Shown piece after piece: positions 24,317-33,927 of a stretch of DNA of 50,253 nt (position 1 is its first letter; each line of letters opens with the position of its first letter). A program made the position numbers and the translations under genes. The DNA comes from Betaproteobacteria bacterium (GTDB taxonomy: Bacteria; Acidobacteriota; Terriglobia; Acidiferrales; UBA7541), in contig CAJCHZ010000057.1 in assembly GCA_903970165.1 (NCBI GenBank), positions 1 through 50,253 of the forward strand, in the 5' to 3' direction. A model generated the notes under the pieces. The model worked only from the letters and a program-made list of their open reading frames with translations. It was not told where the DNA came from and searched no databases.

Positions 24317-25360
24317 CTACTGAATCTGCTGGTCCTTCGACAATCCCTGGTTGATGTCTTTTAGGGTCTGGAAGCCATCTTTGACGACGGTCGTTTTGAT
24401 GTTGTCTTTAGTAACGATGACTGGTTTCAGCAGGATGGAGGGTACATCGATCTTGCCGTTGTTTATCGTCGCCTCCGCGCCCGCTTTTTCGTCCTGCGCT
24501 AGGTGAACTGCTTCCTCCGCCGCCCTCGCGGCTTCTTTGATGATGGGTTTATAGACAGTCATGCTCTGCGCGCCCTGGACGATGGAGATAATATTTGCCA
24601 AATCCGCGTCCTGCCCGGAAACGAGGACTTTGCCTGCTAGATTGTGCTCGCTGAGCGCTTCAAGCGCTCCTTGAGCCAACCCGTCATTGGAGGCGAGAAC
24701 GGCGGCAATTTTGCCGTGAGCGGAATCGATCGCCGAAAGCATTTGAAGATACGCCTCGGAAGGGAGCCAGTCTTTCGTGTACTCGTCCGCAATGACCTTG
24801 ATGTCGCCTCGATCAATATAGGGGCGCAGCACTTTGATTTGTTCGTCGTGCAGAACTTTGGCGCCGCCGTCGTTCGGTGAGCCTGCGATGATGACGTAAT
24901 TTCCTTTGGGCGCGCGCTTTACGAGATATTCCGCCTGCATCCTGGCGATGGCGACGCGGTCAAAGCTGACGTAGAGATCAACGTCGCAGTTCTGAGCCAG
25001 ACGGTCGTAGCTGATGACCTTCACGTTCGCGGACTTCGCGGCGTCCACCATGCGGGCGGCTTTGGCAGTGTCGTGGGGCAAGAGGACAAGCACTTTGATG
25101 CCGGCCTTGATCATGTCCTCGACTTGCTGGAATTGGAGGTCATCGTCGCCGTTGGCGTCGCTGGAGACTACGTCAGCACCTAACTGTTTGGCGCGGGCTT
25201 TGAAGGAATCGAGGTCGGTCTGCCAGCGCTCGCCTTTCAAAGCTTCCAGAGAAAAACCGATTTGTGCATTGCCGGCGTTTTGCGCCTCAATGAGCTGTCC
25301 GTTGAAGGCGATTACCAATAGGGCGGAGAGAGCCGCGCGGATTGCTACGGATTTTGGCAA
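24317..25360 (-). CDS. xylF: D-xylose-type ABC transporter substrate-binding protein
   Basis: A 347-residue periplasmic binding protein with a signal peptide (RAALSALLVIAFNGQLIEA). It aligns well by eye with XylF: ERWQTDLDSF, DANGDDDLQFQQVEDMI, VISYDRL, DLYVSFDRVAIARMQAEYLV, IIAGSPNDGGAKVLHDEQ, VLASNDGLAQGALEAL, VLVSGQDADLANI and the MTVYKPI stretch. It would bind xylose or a similar sugar for ABC import. The ATPase and permease genes (xylG, xylH) are not next to it in this window. The start is TTG with a GGGGGGTG ribosome site nine bases upstream. Confidence 0.85.
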   Translation of the reverse strand: MPKSVAIRAALSALLVIAFNGQLIEAQNAGNAQIGFSLEALKGERWQTDLDSFKARAKQLGADVVSSDANGDDDLQFQQVEDMIKAGIKVLVLLPHDTAKAARMVDAAKSANVKVISYDRLAQNCDVDLYVSFDRVAIARMQAEYLVKRAPKGNYVIIAGSPNDGGAKVLHDEQIKVLRPYIDRGDIKVIADEYTKDWLPSEAYLQMLSAIDSAHGKIAAVLASNDGLAQGALEALSEHNLAGKVLVSGQDADLANIISIVQGAQSMTVYKPIIKEAARAAEEAVHLAQDEKAGAEATINNGKIDVPSILLKPVIVTKDNIKTTVVKDGFQTLKDINQGLSKDQQIQ

Positions 25361-25506
25361 GAAGATGCACCCCCCATCAGGCCGACGTTAGCATGCGCGT
25401 TGGAAGGCAACAAGAGTGTAGGGGTACAGCTTGTGCCAACGCGCTAATACGCAGATTCTCGGCCAAATGGAACCCAGGGTAATACTCGTTAGAGCAGGGT
25501 CGAAGC

Positions 25507-28500
25507 CTAGCGGTCGGTGCCGCCGGCGGTCGTGGAGCGGGTTATGGGCGGTTCGCCAATCGTTAGAGTTGCAGCGATTTGCTGCAATCGCTGCTGGAGC
25601 GTTTCACCGACGCCGGAAAAAACCTGCGCGCACGTTTCGCGGAGTTTTTCTTCGGCGTTTGCGGCAATTCTTGCAGCGGCTTCGCGCGATTGGTGGTCCA
25701 GGCTCGCCACGGTGGCGAGCAGCCATTGCGTCGAGACGTTTTCCAGGCGGTTGCGATGCTGCTCGCAAGCCTGGTTGCTCAGGTGCGCGTAAATTTCGCT
25801 CATCTGCAGGCGATGTTCCTCGACCGTGGATTTCCAGGCGTCGAGCAGCGGTGACATGCCGGACTGCACCTTCTCGCGCGCGTCCACAACGCCGGCTTCG
25901 ACAGCGCCGGTCATGCGTTTGCGAAATTCGCGCAAAAAAGTTTCCTGTTCGTCGGTAACTTTGTGAGCCATCTCGGCGCGCGCCACGTCGAGTTGCGTGC
26001 GCGTTTCGCCCAGGGAGCGCTGCGCCTCCTCGCCAAAGCCATCGAGTTCCTGACGGGCCTGGCGCTGAATTTCGTCTGTGAAGGCCGCAGTGGTCGTCTC
26101 GGCAGCCTCAGCGAAGAGCGCGCGGGCTTGATTGAAGGCGTCGCGCACTACATCGTCCATCTGAGTTTGCGTATGTCCGATAAAGCTCCGGCTGGAGTGA
26201 TCCAGTTCGCTGGCGAAAACGCTGGAAACTTCGCCGGCTTTTTCGCGGAACTGGTTCTCCGCCTGCTCCACGGTCTTTTCCGTGAGGCTCTGGATCTGCG
26301 TCTGCGCCTTTTTCTCGTACCATTCCGCGGATTTCATCAAGTCGTCCACGGCTTGGTGCTTCACCGCGGAGGCTTTCGACTCGATTTCAGCAAGGTTGCG
26401 CGCGGCGACGGTTTGCGCGGCTTCCTGCAAAAGTTCGTCCACGCCGCCCAGATTTTCCCGGAAGCGCGCCAGCGATTCGGCGAATGCCTCGTCGGCCGAG
26501 GTGCGGATGCGGTCCTGCTGGAGGGTCATCGCGGCGTCGAGCAAAGAGCGGCCGCCTGCGAGCCGGTGAATGGCTTGTTCCGTGCGCGAGACGTGCGGCT
26601 CGACCATGGACTCAACCTGCTTGTCAAAGCGCGAAAGAGCCTGCTGGCAATACTCATCGAAGGTGGCGCGGATTCGTCCATTGATCTCTTCGAGTTGCGT
26701 TTCCGAACGCCGGTGCAATTCGTTGCGATGAAGTGTGAGCACGTCGTCAATCTGTGTTTCAAACGCGGCCAACGCGCGGCTTTGCGTTGTTTCGATGCGC
26801 GCCGACAGATGTTCCAAACGTTCGCTGGATTCAGCGGCGCGCGCCACGGCCCCATCGAGCTGTTGCGATTTTTCCTGCAGCGAATTCTGCAGGCCAGCGA
26901 TGCGCTGTTCGGCTTCGACGGCTGCGGCGCTTACGGATCCGACGGCCAACGCAGCTTGCCTGCCCGCTTCTTCCTGCATCTGCGAAAGCATCAAGCGCAA
27001 CTGTTCGTTCACCCCGGCCACTCGTTGTTCGGCTTCAGCGGCAGTCCCGCTGATTGATTCCCGAAGCGCGGCTGCTTGCCGGGCGGCTTCTTCTTGCGCT
27101 TGCGATAGGTTGTTGCGCACAAGCTCGTTGAGCCCGGCCACGCGCTGCTCCGCTTCCGCAGCAGCGGAACTTGCCGACTCGCGGACGGCTCCCACACGGC
27201 GCTCTGCCTCTTCCAGCACCTGGGACACAACGGAGCGCAACTGTCCATTCACTTCGGCCACGCGCTGCTCGACCTCAACAGCTGGTCCGCGCAGCGACTC
27301 GCGAAGAGCCGCGGCCTGCCGAGCAGCCTCTTCCTGTACCTGCAAGAAGTGGTTGCGCACCTGTTCGTTCAGGGCGCCCGCGCGCTGTTCCGCTTCCGCC
27401 ACTGCCGCGCTGATCGATTCGCGTGTTGCGGCAGCCTGGCGCGCAGCTTCTTCCTGAGCTTGCGAGATCAATCTGCCAGCCTGTTCGCTAAGACCCGCTG
27501 CGGCTTTTTCCTGCGCTTCGCCCAATGAGCTCTCAACCGCGGCACGCCAGCGCACTTGCGCAGCTTCCGTCTCGTTGCTGATTTGGCTTTGCCAGGAAGC
27601 GTGCGTGGCGGAAATCGCCGCAGAGACTTGTTGCTGAATTTCAACCGCGGCCGCGCTCATCGCTTCGCGATGCGCTTGCGCGGTGACTTCGCGCTGCCGG
27701 GCCACTTCTTCAACCTCGCGCACAGCCTCGGCGGCGCGCGCCGAAATGCTGGCATGCGATTGCTCTGCCTGCACGCGAAGCTGCGCGGTGGTTTCTTCCG
27801 CCTGTTTGCTGATGGCTGCGAGCGTTTCGACGGCCCTCGCAAGATGCTGAGCCTGCTCGCTGCGCTCCGCCGTTCCCCGGTCCAAAATTTGCTGCGTCAA
27901 TTCACGCGTGAGCTGCTCAAGCTGCGGCGCAATCCAGCCTGGAAGGTCTCTCCGCAACGCTTCGGCCGCGGCGGAATTTGCCGCGCGAGAACTTAGCTCG
28001 GATTCGTCCTGAATTTTTTGGATGGCGGCAGTAAGGTTCTCCGACAACTGTTCGTTGGCCACCGAAATTCTTTGTTCCCACTCCTCCATGGAGACGCGGC
28101 GCTCAGCGGCGACGGCTTGTGCGGCGACTTCGCGTGCTGCAGCCTGAATCTGCTGTTTCGCATCGGCCATCAACCGAGCCATGTGCCGGGCCAGTTGCAA
28201 AGAAGCGTCCGTGGCACTGGCCGGAGCAGGGAAGACGCGCAGATTGTCTTGCGCCTGCGGAACCGCGGCAGCCGTTTCTGGTTCCGTCAAAGGCAGATGG
28301 ATTTCCGCAGGGTCGGAAGGCCTTGAGGGCACCTCGTGTCTGCCTTCATAAGCACCGGAAGTGCGAACTATTTCCTGAGGCGCAAACCAATCCGGCGGCG
28401 GGAAAGCAATTCCCCAGGCGTTCCCCGGAGTTTCAAGCTCCAGCGCAATCTGAAATAGCTGCCGTACCGTGCGGGGACGTTGAATCCACGCCACGCGTCC

Positions 28501-28800
28501 CCGAACCGTGCGTGGCGGCTGACCGGCTTCCGGGTGCGGCACTTCCAACGTGACCCACATATTTTTTAGAACGTAGTGCTTTGACTGGTAGCGGCAGCCG
28601 TGGCAATTAATGATCAGGGTCGAAGTGCGCTCCGTGAATGGGCGGCCCAGCGCGTCCACGCCCGTCACAGCCAGCGGCACCGCCTGCATGATTCGCGTGC
28701 TGCGGCGCTTGCGCAATTCCTCGTTCTGATGTGCAACTGAGTCCGACATCATTTCCGCTGTTTCGTCGGCAAGATTGCCGCCCTGTTCGTCCATGGACAC
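25507..28800 (-). CDS. Giant PilZ-domain coiled-coil protein
   Basis: A 1097-residue protein. Residues 30-140 form a PilZ-like domain: the RxxxR motif is present as RRSTR, but the second motif (usually D/NxSxxG) reads INCHGC, so cyclic-di-GMP binding is doubtful. From about residue 200 to the end it is almost wholly helical, Ala/Glu/Gln-rich coiled coil, including five 40-residue repeats (about 435-634) with the consensus QEEAARQAAALRES...AEQRVAG. No signal or membrane segment is seen. Function may be structural, for instance a cytoplasmic scaffold or motility/chemotaxis-like protein, but this is open. The GTG at 28800 has an AGGAG site five bases upstream; the ATG at 28794 is the alternative. 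RecR lies upstream. Confidence 0.8.
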   Translation of the reverse strand: MSMDEQGGNLADETAEMMSDSVAHQNEELRKRRSTRIMQAVPLAVTGVDALGRPFTERTSTLIINCHGCRYQSKHYVLKNMWVTLEVPHPEAGQPPRTVRGRVAWIQRPRTVRQLFQIALELETPGNAWGIAFPPPDWFAPQEIVRTSGAYEGRHEVPSRPSDPAEIHLPLTEPETAAAVPQAQDNLRVFPAPASATDASLQLARHMARLMADAKQQIQAAAREVAAQAVAAERRVSMEEWEQRISVANEQLSENLTAAIQKIQDESELSSRAANSAAAEALRRDLPGWIAPQLEQLTRELTQQILDRGTAERSEQAQHLARAVETLAAISKQAEETTAQLRVQAEQSHASISARAAEAVREVEEVARQREVTAQAHREAMSAAAVEIQQQVSAAISATHASWQSQISNETEAAQVRWRAAVESSLGEAQEKAAAGLSEQAGRLISQAQEEAARQAAATRESISAAVAEAEQRAGALNEQVRNHFLQVQEEAARQAAALRESLRGPAVEVEQRVAEVNGQLRSVVSQVLEEAERRVGAVRESASSAAAEAEQRVAGLNELVRNNLSQAQEEAARQAAALRESISGTAAEAEQRVAGVNEQLRLMLSQMQEEAGRQAALAVGSVSAAAVEAEQRIAGLQNSLQEKSQQLDGAVARAAESSERLEHLSARIETTQSRALAAFETQIDDVLTLHRNELHRRSETQLEEINGRIRATFDEYCQQALSRFDKQVESMVEPHVSRTEQAIHRLAGGRSLLDAAMTLQQDRIRTSADEAFAESLARFRENLGGVDELLQEAAQTVAARNLAEIESKASAVKHQAVDDLMKSAEWYEKKAQTQIQSLTEKTVEQAENQFREKAGEVSSVFASELDHSSRSFIGHTQTQMDDVVRDAFNQARALFAEAAETTTAAFTDEIQRQARQELDGFGEEAQRSLGETRTQLDVARAEMAHKVTDEQETFLREFRKRMTGAVEAGVVDAREKVQSGMSPLLDAWKSTVEEHRLQMSEIYAHLSNQACEQHRNRLENVSTQWLLATVASLDHQSREAAARIAANAEEKLRETCAQVFSGVGETLQQRLQQIAATLTIGEPPITRSTTAGGTDR
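26899..27498 (-). repeat. Five 120-bp in-frame tandem repeats in the PilZ/coiled-coil gene
   Basis: Five consecutive units of exactly 120 bases encode 40 residues each, with strongly conserved cores (EEAARQAA and AEAEQRV) and varied ends (AGLNELV, AGVNEQL, AEVNGQL, GALNEQV). A period of 40 residues is not a multiple of the coiled-coil heptad (35 or 42), so the register shifts between units. Confidence 0.85.
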
Positions 28801-29245
28801 CGTCGCTCCTGAGATCTGTTCGGGGGCCCAGAATGTTTACGACTGTTCTTGAAAAAATACCGGTTGATCACACTCCATTTTGCGTTCCAAAAGGAGAAAC
28901 ACTCAGCCGTCGGCAAAGGGACTCAGGCCCCAAACCCATTTTGTTAGAACAAGCAAGATGAGGCCCACAAAAATCACGGGAATACTCACCTCGTAGAGCA
29001 TCGTAGTGCGAAATATAGTGCGCTAGACTTGGCAAAGCGCACCTCCTTGCGGTGGGGACCACTCCGCGGGAATGAAACTCTATACCCAAAATGGTCCGGG
29101 CGCCAGTGTCGGCTATACGTACTAGCCGGCGACATTAGAATCATTTTAGGAATCATCAAAGAGTCACAGCGACGTCAGGGCGGCTTAATGTTTCGACGTT
29201 CGAAGCTCCACTCCTAATTCTCAATTGGGGATCGGTTTCAGTCGA
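28801..29245. other. Intergenic region upstream of the PilZ gene and downstream of recR
   Basis: This stretch of 445 bases holds one plausible small ORF on the minus strand (28903-29001, listed). I see no tRNA, hairpin with T run or clear promoter in the rest. Confidence 0.4.
28903..29001 (-). CDS. Possible 32-residue membrane peptide
   Basis: An ATG-to-TGA frame encodes a peptide with one strong transmembrane segment (PVIFVGLILLVLTKWVW) flanked by MLYEVSI and GLSPFADG. This is a typical pattern for small membrane proteins. It lies about 100 bases before the PilZ/coiled-coil gene on the same strand and could be cotranscribed with it. Against it: there is no good ribosome site in front of the ATG. 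Confidence 0.35.
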   Translation of the reverse strand: MLYEVSIPVIFVGLILLVLTKWVWGLSPFADG

Positions 29246-29845
29246 CTACAAATCCCGGCGGCCTTCCATCGCCTTCAACATGGTGACTTCATCGGCATAT
29301 TCCAAATCGGCTCCAACAGGAATGCCAACGCCAATTCGCGTGACCCGCACGCCAAGCGGCTTCAGCAATTTCGAGAGGTACACGGCTGTTGCTTCGCCTT
29401 CCGCAGTGGGATTTGTGGCGATGATAATTTCTTCGACCGAGCCGCCCTTGAGCCGCTCAATAAGCGACTTAATCCTTAGCTGCTCCGGCCCACGTCCGGA
29501 CAGCGGCGAAAGCGAGCCACCCAGCACGTGGTACATTCCGCTGTAGGTCCGCGTTTTTTCCACGGCCATAATGTTGTGGGCTTCCTCGACCACGCAGATT
29601 GTCTTTTTATCGCGGTTCGCGCCGGTGCAGTAAAGACAAGGATCGTTGTCCGTAATATTGCTGCAGACGGAGCATTCGCGGACTTTCTCTTTCGCATTGC
29701 GAATGGCGTCCGCCAGCGCCAGCGCATCCTCCGGTGCGGCACGCAACAAATGAAACGCCAGCCTCTGCGCGGTTTTCTGTCCTATACCAGGGAGGTGCTT
29801 CAATTCATCAATAAGTCGTTCCACAGGAGCGGCAAAATCAGGCAT
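29246..29845 (-). CDS. recR: Recombination protein RecR
   Basis: A 199-residue DNA repair protein that works with RecF and RecO to load RecA on gapped DNA. It shows a helix-hairpin-helix ([20 protein letters not shown]), a C4 zinc finger ([16 protein letters not shown]), a Toprim domain starting with [17 protein letters not shown], and the C-terminal [20 protein letters not shown]. Frame is open to 29905, but the family start [12 protein letters not shown] corresponds to the ATG at 29845. In many bacteria recR follows dnaX and ebfC; here those two genes are about 14 kb away, facing the same way. Confidence 0.95.
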   Translation of the reverse strand: MPDFAAPVERLIDELKHLPGIGQKTAQRLAFHLLRAAPEDALALADAIRNAKEKVRECSVCSNITDNDPCLYCTGANRDKKTICVVEEAHNIMAVEKTRTYSGMYHVLGGSLSPLSGRGPEQLRIKSLIERLKGGSVEEIIIATNPTAEGEATAVYLSKLLKPLGVRVTRIGVGIPVGADLEYADEVTMLKAMEGRRDL

Positions 29846-29918
29846 GCATGATGTGTAGCACAGGCAGCATCCTGGCGCAAACAGCCGAAACCGGCAGTTC
29901 GTCATGTCCTTCTCTAAC

Positions 29919-29924
29919 TATAAT
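29919..29924 (+). promoter_or_regulatory. TATAAT box between recR and the DUF2339 gene
   Basis: A perfect TATAAT lies in the divergent recR/DUF2339 intergenic region, about 125 bases before the DUF2339 ATG. No good -35 box stands in front of it (the best candidate, TTCGTC, has a 15-base spacer). The same AT-rich patch could serve recR on the other strand. Confidence 0.25.
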
Positions 29925-30048
29925 AAAACAGATGCCTTACGCCAGAACGAGTTACTACCTCTAGGCTGCCCTGGAAGAAAATGCAAGATTCCCCACGCCA
30001 CACGTTCTAACATCAGAACTAATCGAGCGGTAGTTCCAAGGACACCCC

Positions 30049-33000
30049 ATGCTGCCCCTGATCTACCTGATGGTGGTTCTATTCGCTTGTCTGGCGTTCG
30101 CCACCCCGTTCCTCACCATTTTTCTTTTGGGGCGGCAGGCACGGCTGCGCAGGGAATTCAACGACCTCATCGCCGAGAATGAAAAGCGCTTCACAAGATT
30201 GCAGCGCGCGATCGGTGAGTTGCAAAGCAAGGTGGCCGTCGCGGCCCAAGCTGCGCCAGCCGCGTCTCAGCCAACCACGTCTCAGCCCGCCGCAGCGCAG
30301 GCTCCAGCGCCATCCACGCAAACCGCGCCACCGGCGGAGAAGCCGGTAGCAGGTCCGCCAGCTCAGCAAGTTCCTGTGCCACGTTCCTATCCGGCTGTCC
30401 CAACTCCTGATCCGCCAAGCAAAGCGTGGCCGACGGTTACTCCAGAGCTGCGTGTCGAAGCCCAACCGCCCGTCCAGCTGCCAACGCCGCCATCCATTCC
30501 TGCGGCTGAGAAAAAGGCCACGCCTGAGCAAGCGCCGCACCCGCTTGCTGCTCCGCCAACTCCGCCGCGAACCGCAGTACCTCCTGCAGCAGCACCGCCT
30601 GGCTCCGCTGCACTGCCTAGCTTCGTTGCTCCGGCGATCCCTCCGCTGAGAACTCCCGCGCCGCAGCCGGCTCTACAGCAGCGCAAAAAAACTGTCGCCT
30701 CTTTCGAAGAAACCCTCGGCACAAGCTGGTTCGCCATTCTTGGCGTCATCATGACCGTCATCGGCCTCGCGCTTCTCGGCAAAATCGCATTGGAGCATCT
30801 CGAAGCCGGCGGCAAAGCCTTTCTCATGTACGTCCTTTCCATCGCGATTCTCGGCGGTGGCATTTTTCTCGAGAAACGCGAGCGCTACCAACGCTACGGC
30901 CGTATTGCTATCGGCGGCGGCTGGGCGTTGCTTTTCTTCACCACATTTGGAATTCACTACGTGCCCGCGATGCGCGTCCTCGACTCCGGCGTTTTCGATT
31001 CCGTCCTCATGCTGGCCGTCGCGATCGCCATGGGAGCGCATACGCTGCGCTACCGGTCGCAACTTGCCACTGGCCTGGCCTTTCTGCTCGGATATTCCAC
31101 CGTCGCGCTCAGCCAGGACACCGTTTACAGCCTTAGCGCGGGAGTGATGCTTGCCGTCGGCCTGGTCATCATCGTACGCAAAATGGCCTGGTACCAACTC
31201 GAAGTCTTCGGCATCCTCTCCAGCTATCTCAATCATCTTTACTGGCTCTACGGAATCCTCGGCGTACAGGGCGCTCATGGCCGCGACTTCCCTCAGTATC
31301 AAGCGAGCCTCGCGCTGCTGTTTTTTTATTGGCTGACGTTCCGCGTCTCCTACATTGCCCGTGATATCAAGACGGATTTCGAAGAGCACATCTCGACTGT
31401 ATCCGCGATTCTCAATACTCTTCTTTTGCTTGGCACACTGAAATTTCAATCCGTGAACCCGGAGCTCGCCTACATTGGTTTGCTCGCCGTTGGCGGACTT
31501 GAATTTACATTTGGCCAACTTCCCGTCACGAAACAGCGACGCCGAGCGTTTGTTCTTCTCAGCGTCATGGGTGCGGCTCTCATGCTTGCCGCTGTGCCTT
31601 CGCATTATTCCGGCAACAATGTGGCCATTCTCTGGCTCGTTGGCGCGGAGATTTTTCTCGCCGCTGGAATTATATTTAAAGAAGCCGTCTTCCTTCGCAT
31701 CGGTCTCTTGACCGGGCTTCTCGTAGGCATAGACCTGTTCGGATTCAACTTCTTTCCTCTCGCCGAGCTGCGCGCCAAATCCGAAGACCTGGTTCTCGCC
31801 AGCGGCGTTCTCTTCGCGCTCTGCGCCGCCGTTTTTTACTTGAACGCCCTGGAAGTAGCTTCGCGCTGGAAAGATTCCTTCCAAGGTTCTCTCGACCGCC
31901 GTCTTGCGGTCGTCCATTCCTATCTCGGCGCCTTCTCAGCCGCCACCGCTGCTTGGGCTCTCTTTTCAATCGATTGGACCGCTGTCGCTCTCGCCGCCAT
32001 CATGCTCGGCTTGGCTGCCGCTAACCGCAAGATCGGGTCGCGCCATGTTCAGCTTCAGTGTGCCCTGCTCGGTATGCTCACGCTGTATCGCGCGTTCGTT
32101 TTCAATCTGCATATCGAAAGCCCCGCGCACTTGCACATCACAACGCGTCTCATCACGCTCCCGATTCTCGCTGCGATTTTCTACGCCACCGCGTGGCTCG
32201 TTGCCTTGCGCGACGATCAGGAGCAGCGCGTCTTTCGCGCGCTTTTCTCCTTTGCGGGCGCGGGAATGCTTGGCTTTCTCATCTGGACTGAATCTCCCGC
32301 AATTTGGATGGCCCCGCTCTTTCTCGGCGCCGGAATCATCCTTGCACTGGTGGCGCGCCGGCTGAATCTCCTTCACCTCACGCTTCAGGAACATGCTTTC
32401 GCGCTGGCTGCCGTTCTTCGCGCGTTTGAATACAACCTGAACGTCGCCGGCCAGTTCGGTCCGTTCAGCACACGCATCCTCACCATTTCGCTCATCGCGG
32501 CCGGCCTTTATGCCATATCCCGCCGGGCCACGCTGCAGGACGCCTCTCACCGTTTGATTGCCGCCTACCTGCACACCACGGCCGCCACATTCTTGCTGGC
32601 ACTCTTGATGTGGCGCGAAGCCTCAAACGGCTGGCTCGCCGCCTTCTGGGCGCTTTTCGCTCTCTCGCTCGCCGCCGTCGATTTGCGGTTCGAGCTCGAC
32701 GATCTGCGCTGGCAGGCCCACGCCCTCTCCATCATCACGATGCTGCGCTGCCTCGCCGTTAACATAAATACGCAAGAACTTTGGCATGGCCTGAGCGTGC
32801 GTCTTCTCTCGCTCTCGATTGTCATCGTCATTTTCTACGCCATGGCGCAGTTCATCCGCATGCCGGAGGAATGGCGCGACCGCGATTTTCACCACATCTA
32901 TTCGTGGTCCGCGTCGCTGCTCGGCTCGATGCTTCTCTGGTACGAGCTCGACCCTCTCGGCAGAGCGGTTGGCTGGGCGGTCTTCGGCTTCGTCCTGTTC

Positions 33001-33927
33001 GAATACGGCTTTCTGCGCAAGATAAAGCAATTCCGTTATCAGGCCTACGTCGGCTTCGCCGCTGCCTTCGTTCGCATCTTTTTTGCAAACCTCAGCGCGG
33101 ACCCGCGTGGCGACCTTTTTGGTCCCCGCACGTATACCGTGCTCCCGCTCATCCTGATTTTCTATTTTGTTTACGCGCAGCTTTCCCAAAAAGAAGACGG
33201 CCCCAACCGCGAGGTGCGTTTCCGTTCCGAAGTGCTTGTCGCCTATCTCGGCACAGCCACGCTCATGGCGCTCTTCTATTTTATGTTCGATGACGACTGG
33301 GTGGTGGTCTCCTACTCGGCCGTCGCGTTCGCCCTTTTTGGAGCCGCCTGGTTCCTCAAGCGTGAAATCTTTCTGCAGCAGGGAATTCTCGTCACGTTGG
33401 CGGCATTCGCGCGCGGAATGACCCACAATCTTTTCGGCTCCAGCTATTTCACCGGCCGCAGTTGGAGTGGCAACTACCTCGTTGTGAGTATCGCCGTGGC
33501 CATTCTGCTAGCCACACTCTTCTTCGCCTTTCCTTTGCGCCAAGAATACAAACTCACCACCGACTCCCTCCGCCGCAGCAAGTTTGCTGCTTTTTTCGTT
33601 GGCCGTCCCGAACTGCTTCAATTCTTCGTTCCCGTCGTTCTGGTAACGGTAATGCTCGCCCTCGAGGCGCAGGAAGCGATGATCACCGTTTCCTGGGGCA
33701 TCGAAGGCGTCATGATCGTCCTCCTCGCCTTGGCCATCAAGGAGCGCATCTTTCTACGGACTGGGTTCGGCCTGCTCCTGCTGAGTTTCGGCAAAGTCTG
33801 CGTGATTGACTTGTGGCGCCTTCACGGCTTCGACCAAGCGGTTACGGTCGTCATCGTGGGTGTTGCGTTTGCGATGGTTTCCTTCCTCTACATCAAATAC
33901 CAGGACAACATCCGGAAATACTTATGA
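30049..33927 (+). CDS. Large DUF2339 multi-pass membrane protein
   Basis: A 1292-residue protein. An N-terminal membrane helix (LIYLMVVLFACLAFATPFLT) is followed by a charged helix and a Pro/Ala-rich linker (about 60-215), then FEETLGTSWFAILGVIMTVIGLALL and at least 25 more hydrophobic segments to the end. This matches DUF2339 membrane proteins, which have no known biochemical function. The Pro/Ala linker suggests that the N-terminus reaches away from the membrane body. A ribosome site (AAGGAC) precedes the ATG. The stop overlaps the next gene, an M48 protease, by four bases, so the two are translated together and may share a job in membrane-protein quality control; this is inference. Confidence 0.88.
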   Translation: MLPLIYLMVVLFACLAFATPFLTIFLLGRQARLRREFNDLIAENEKRFTRLQRAIGELQSKVAVAAQAAPAASQPTTSQPAAAQAPAPSTQTAPPAEKPVAGPPAQQVPVPRSYPAVPTPDPPSKAWPTVTPELRVEAQPPVQLPTPPSIPAAEKKATPEQAPHPLAAPPTPPRTAVPPAAAPPGSAALPSFVAPAIPPLRTPAPQPALQQRKKTVASFEETLGTSWFAILGVIMTVIGLALLGKIALEHLEAGGKAFLMYVLSIAILGGGIFLEKRERYQRYGRIAIGGGWALLFFTTFGIHYVPAMRVLDSGVFDSVLMLAVAIAMGAHTLRYRSQLATGLAFLLGYSTVALSQDTVYSLSAGVMLAVGLVIIVRKMAWYQLEVFGILSSYLNHLYWLYGILGVQGAHGRDFPQYQASLALLFFYWLTFRVSYIARDIKTDFEEHISTVSAILNTLLLLGTLKFQSVNPELAYIGLLAVGGLEFTFGQLPVTKQRRRAFVLLSVMGAALMLAAVPSHYSGNNVAILWLVGAEIFLAAGIIFKEAVFLRIGLLTGLLVGIDLFGFNFFPLAELRAKSEDLVLASGVLFALCAAVFYLNALEVASRWKDSFQGSLDRRLAVVHSYLGAFSAATAAWALFSIDWTAVALAAIMLGLAAANRKIGSRHVQLQCALLGMLTLYRAFVFNLHIESPAHLHITTRLITLPILAAIFYATAWLVALRDDQEQRVFRALFSFAGAGMLGFLIWTESPAIWMAPLFLGAGIILALVARRLNLLHLTLQEHAFALAAVLRAFEYNLNVAGQFGPFSTRILTISLIAAGLYAISRRATLQDASHRLIAAYLHTTAATFLLALLMWREASNGWLAAFWALFALSLAAVDLRFELDDLRWQAHALSIITMLRCLAVNINTQELWHGLSVRLLSLSIVIVIFYAMAQFIRMPEEWRDRDFHHIYSWSASLLGSMLLWYELDPLGRAVGWAVFGFVLFEYGFLRKIKQFRYQAYVGFAAAFVRIFFANLSADPRGDLFGPRTYTVLPLILIFYFVYAQLSQKEDGPNREVRFRSEVLVAYLGTATLMALFYFMFDDDWVVVSYSAVAFALFGAAWFLKREIFLQQGILVTLAAFARGMTHNLFGSSYFTGRSWSGNYLVVSIAVAILLATLFFAFPLRQEYKLTTDSLRRSKFAAFFVGRPELLQFFVPVVLVTVMLALEAQEAMITVSWGIEGVMIVLLALAIKERIFLRTGFGLLLLSFGKVCVIDLWRLHGFDQAVTVVIVGVAFAMVSFLYIKYQDNIRKYL

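Noticed and set aside
25963..27057. 364-residue open frame on the plus strand
   Set aside because: It is a shadow of the Ala/Glu-rich coiled-coil gene on the other strand; the repeated composition keeps the antisense frame open.
26899..27498. Possible CRISPR or satellite array
   Set aside because: The five units are 120 bases, have no spacers, and stay in frame inside a gene; they encode protein repeats.
30673..31917. 414-residue open frame on the minus strand
   Set aside because: It is antisense to the transmembrane part of the DUF2339 gene; hydrophobic codons read backwards give a charged shadow frame.
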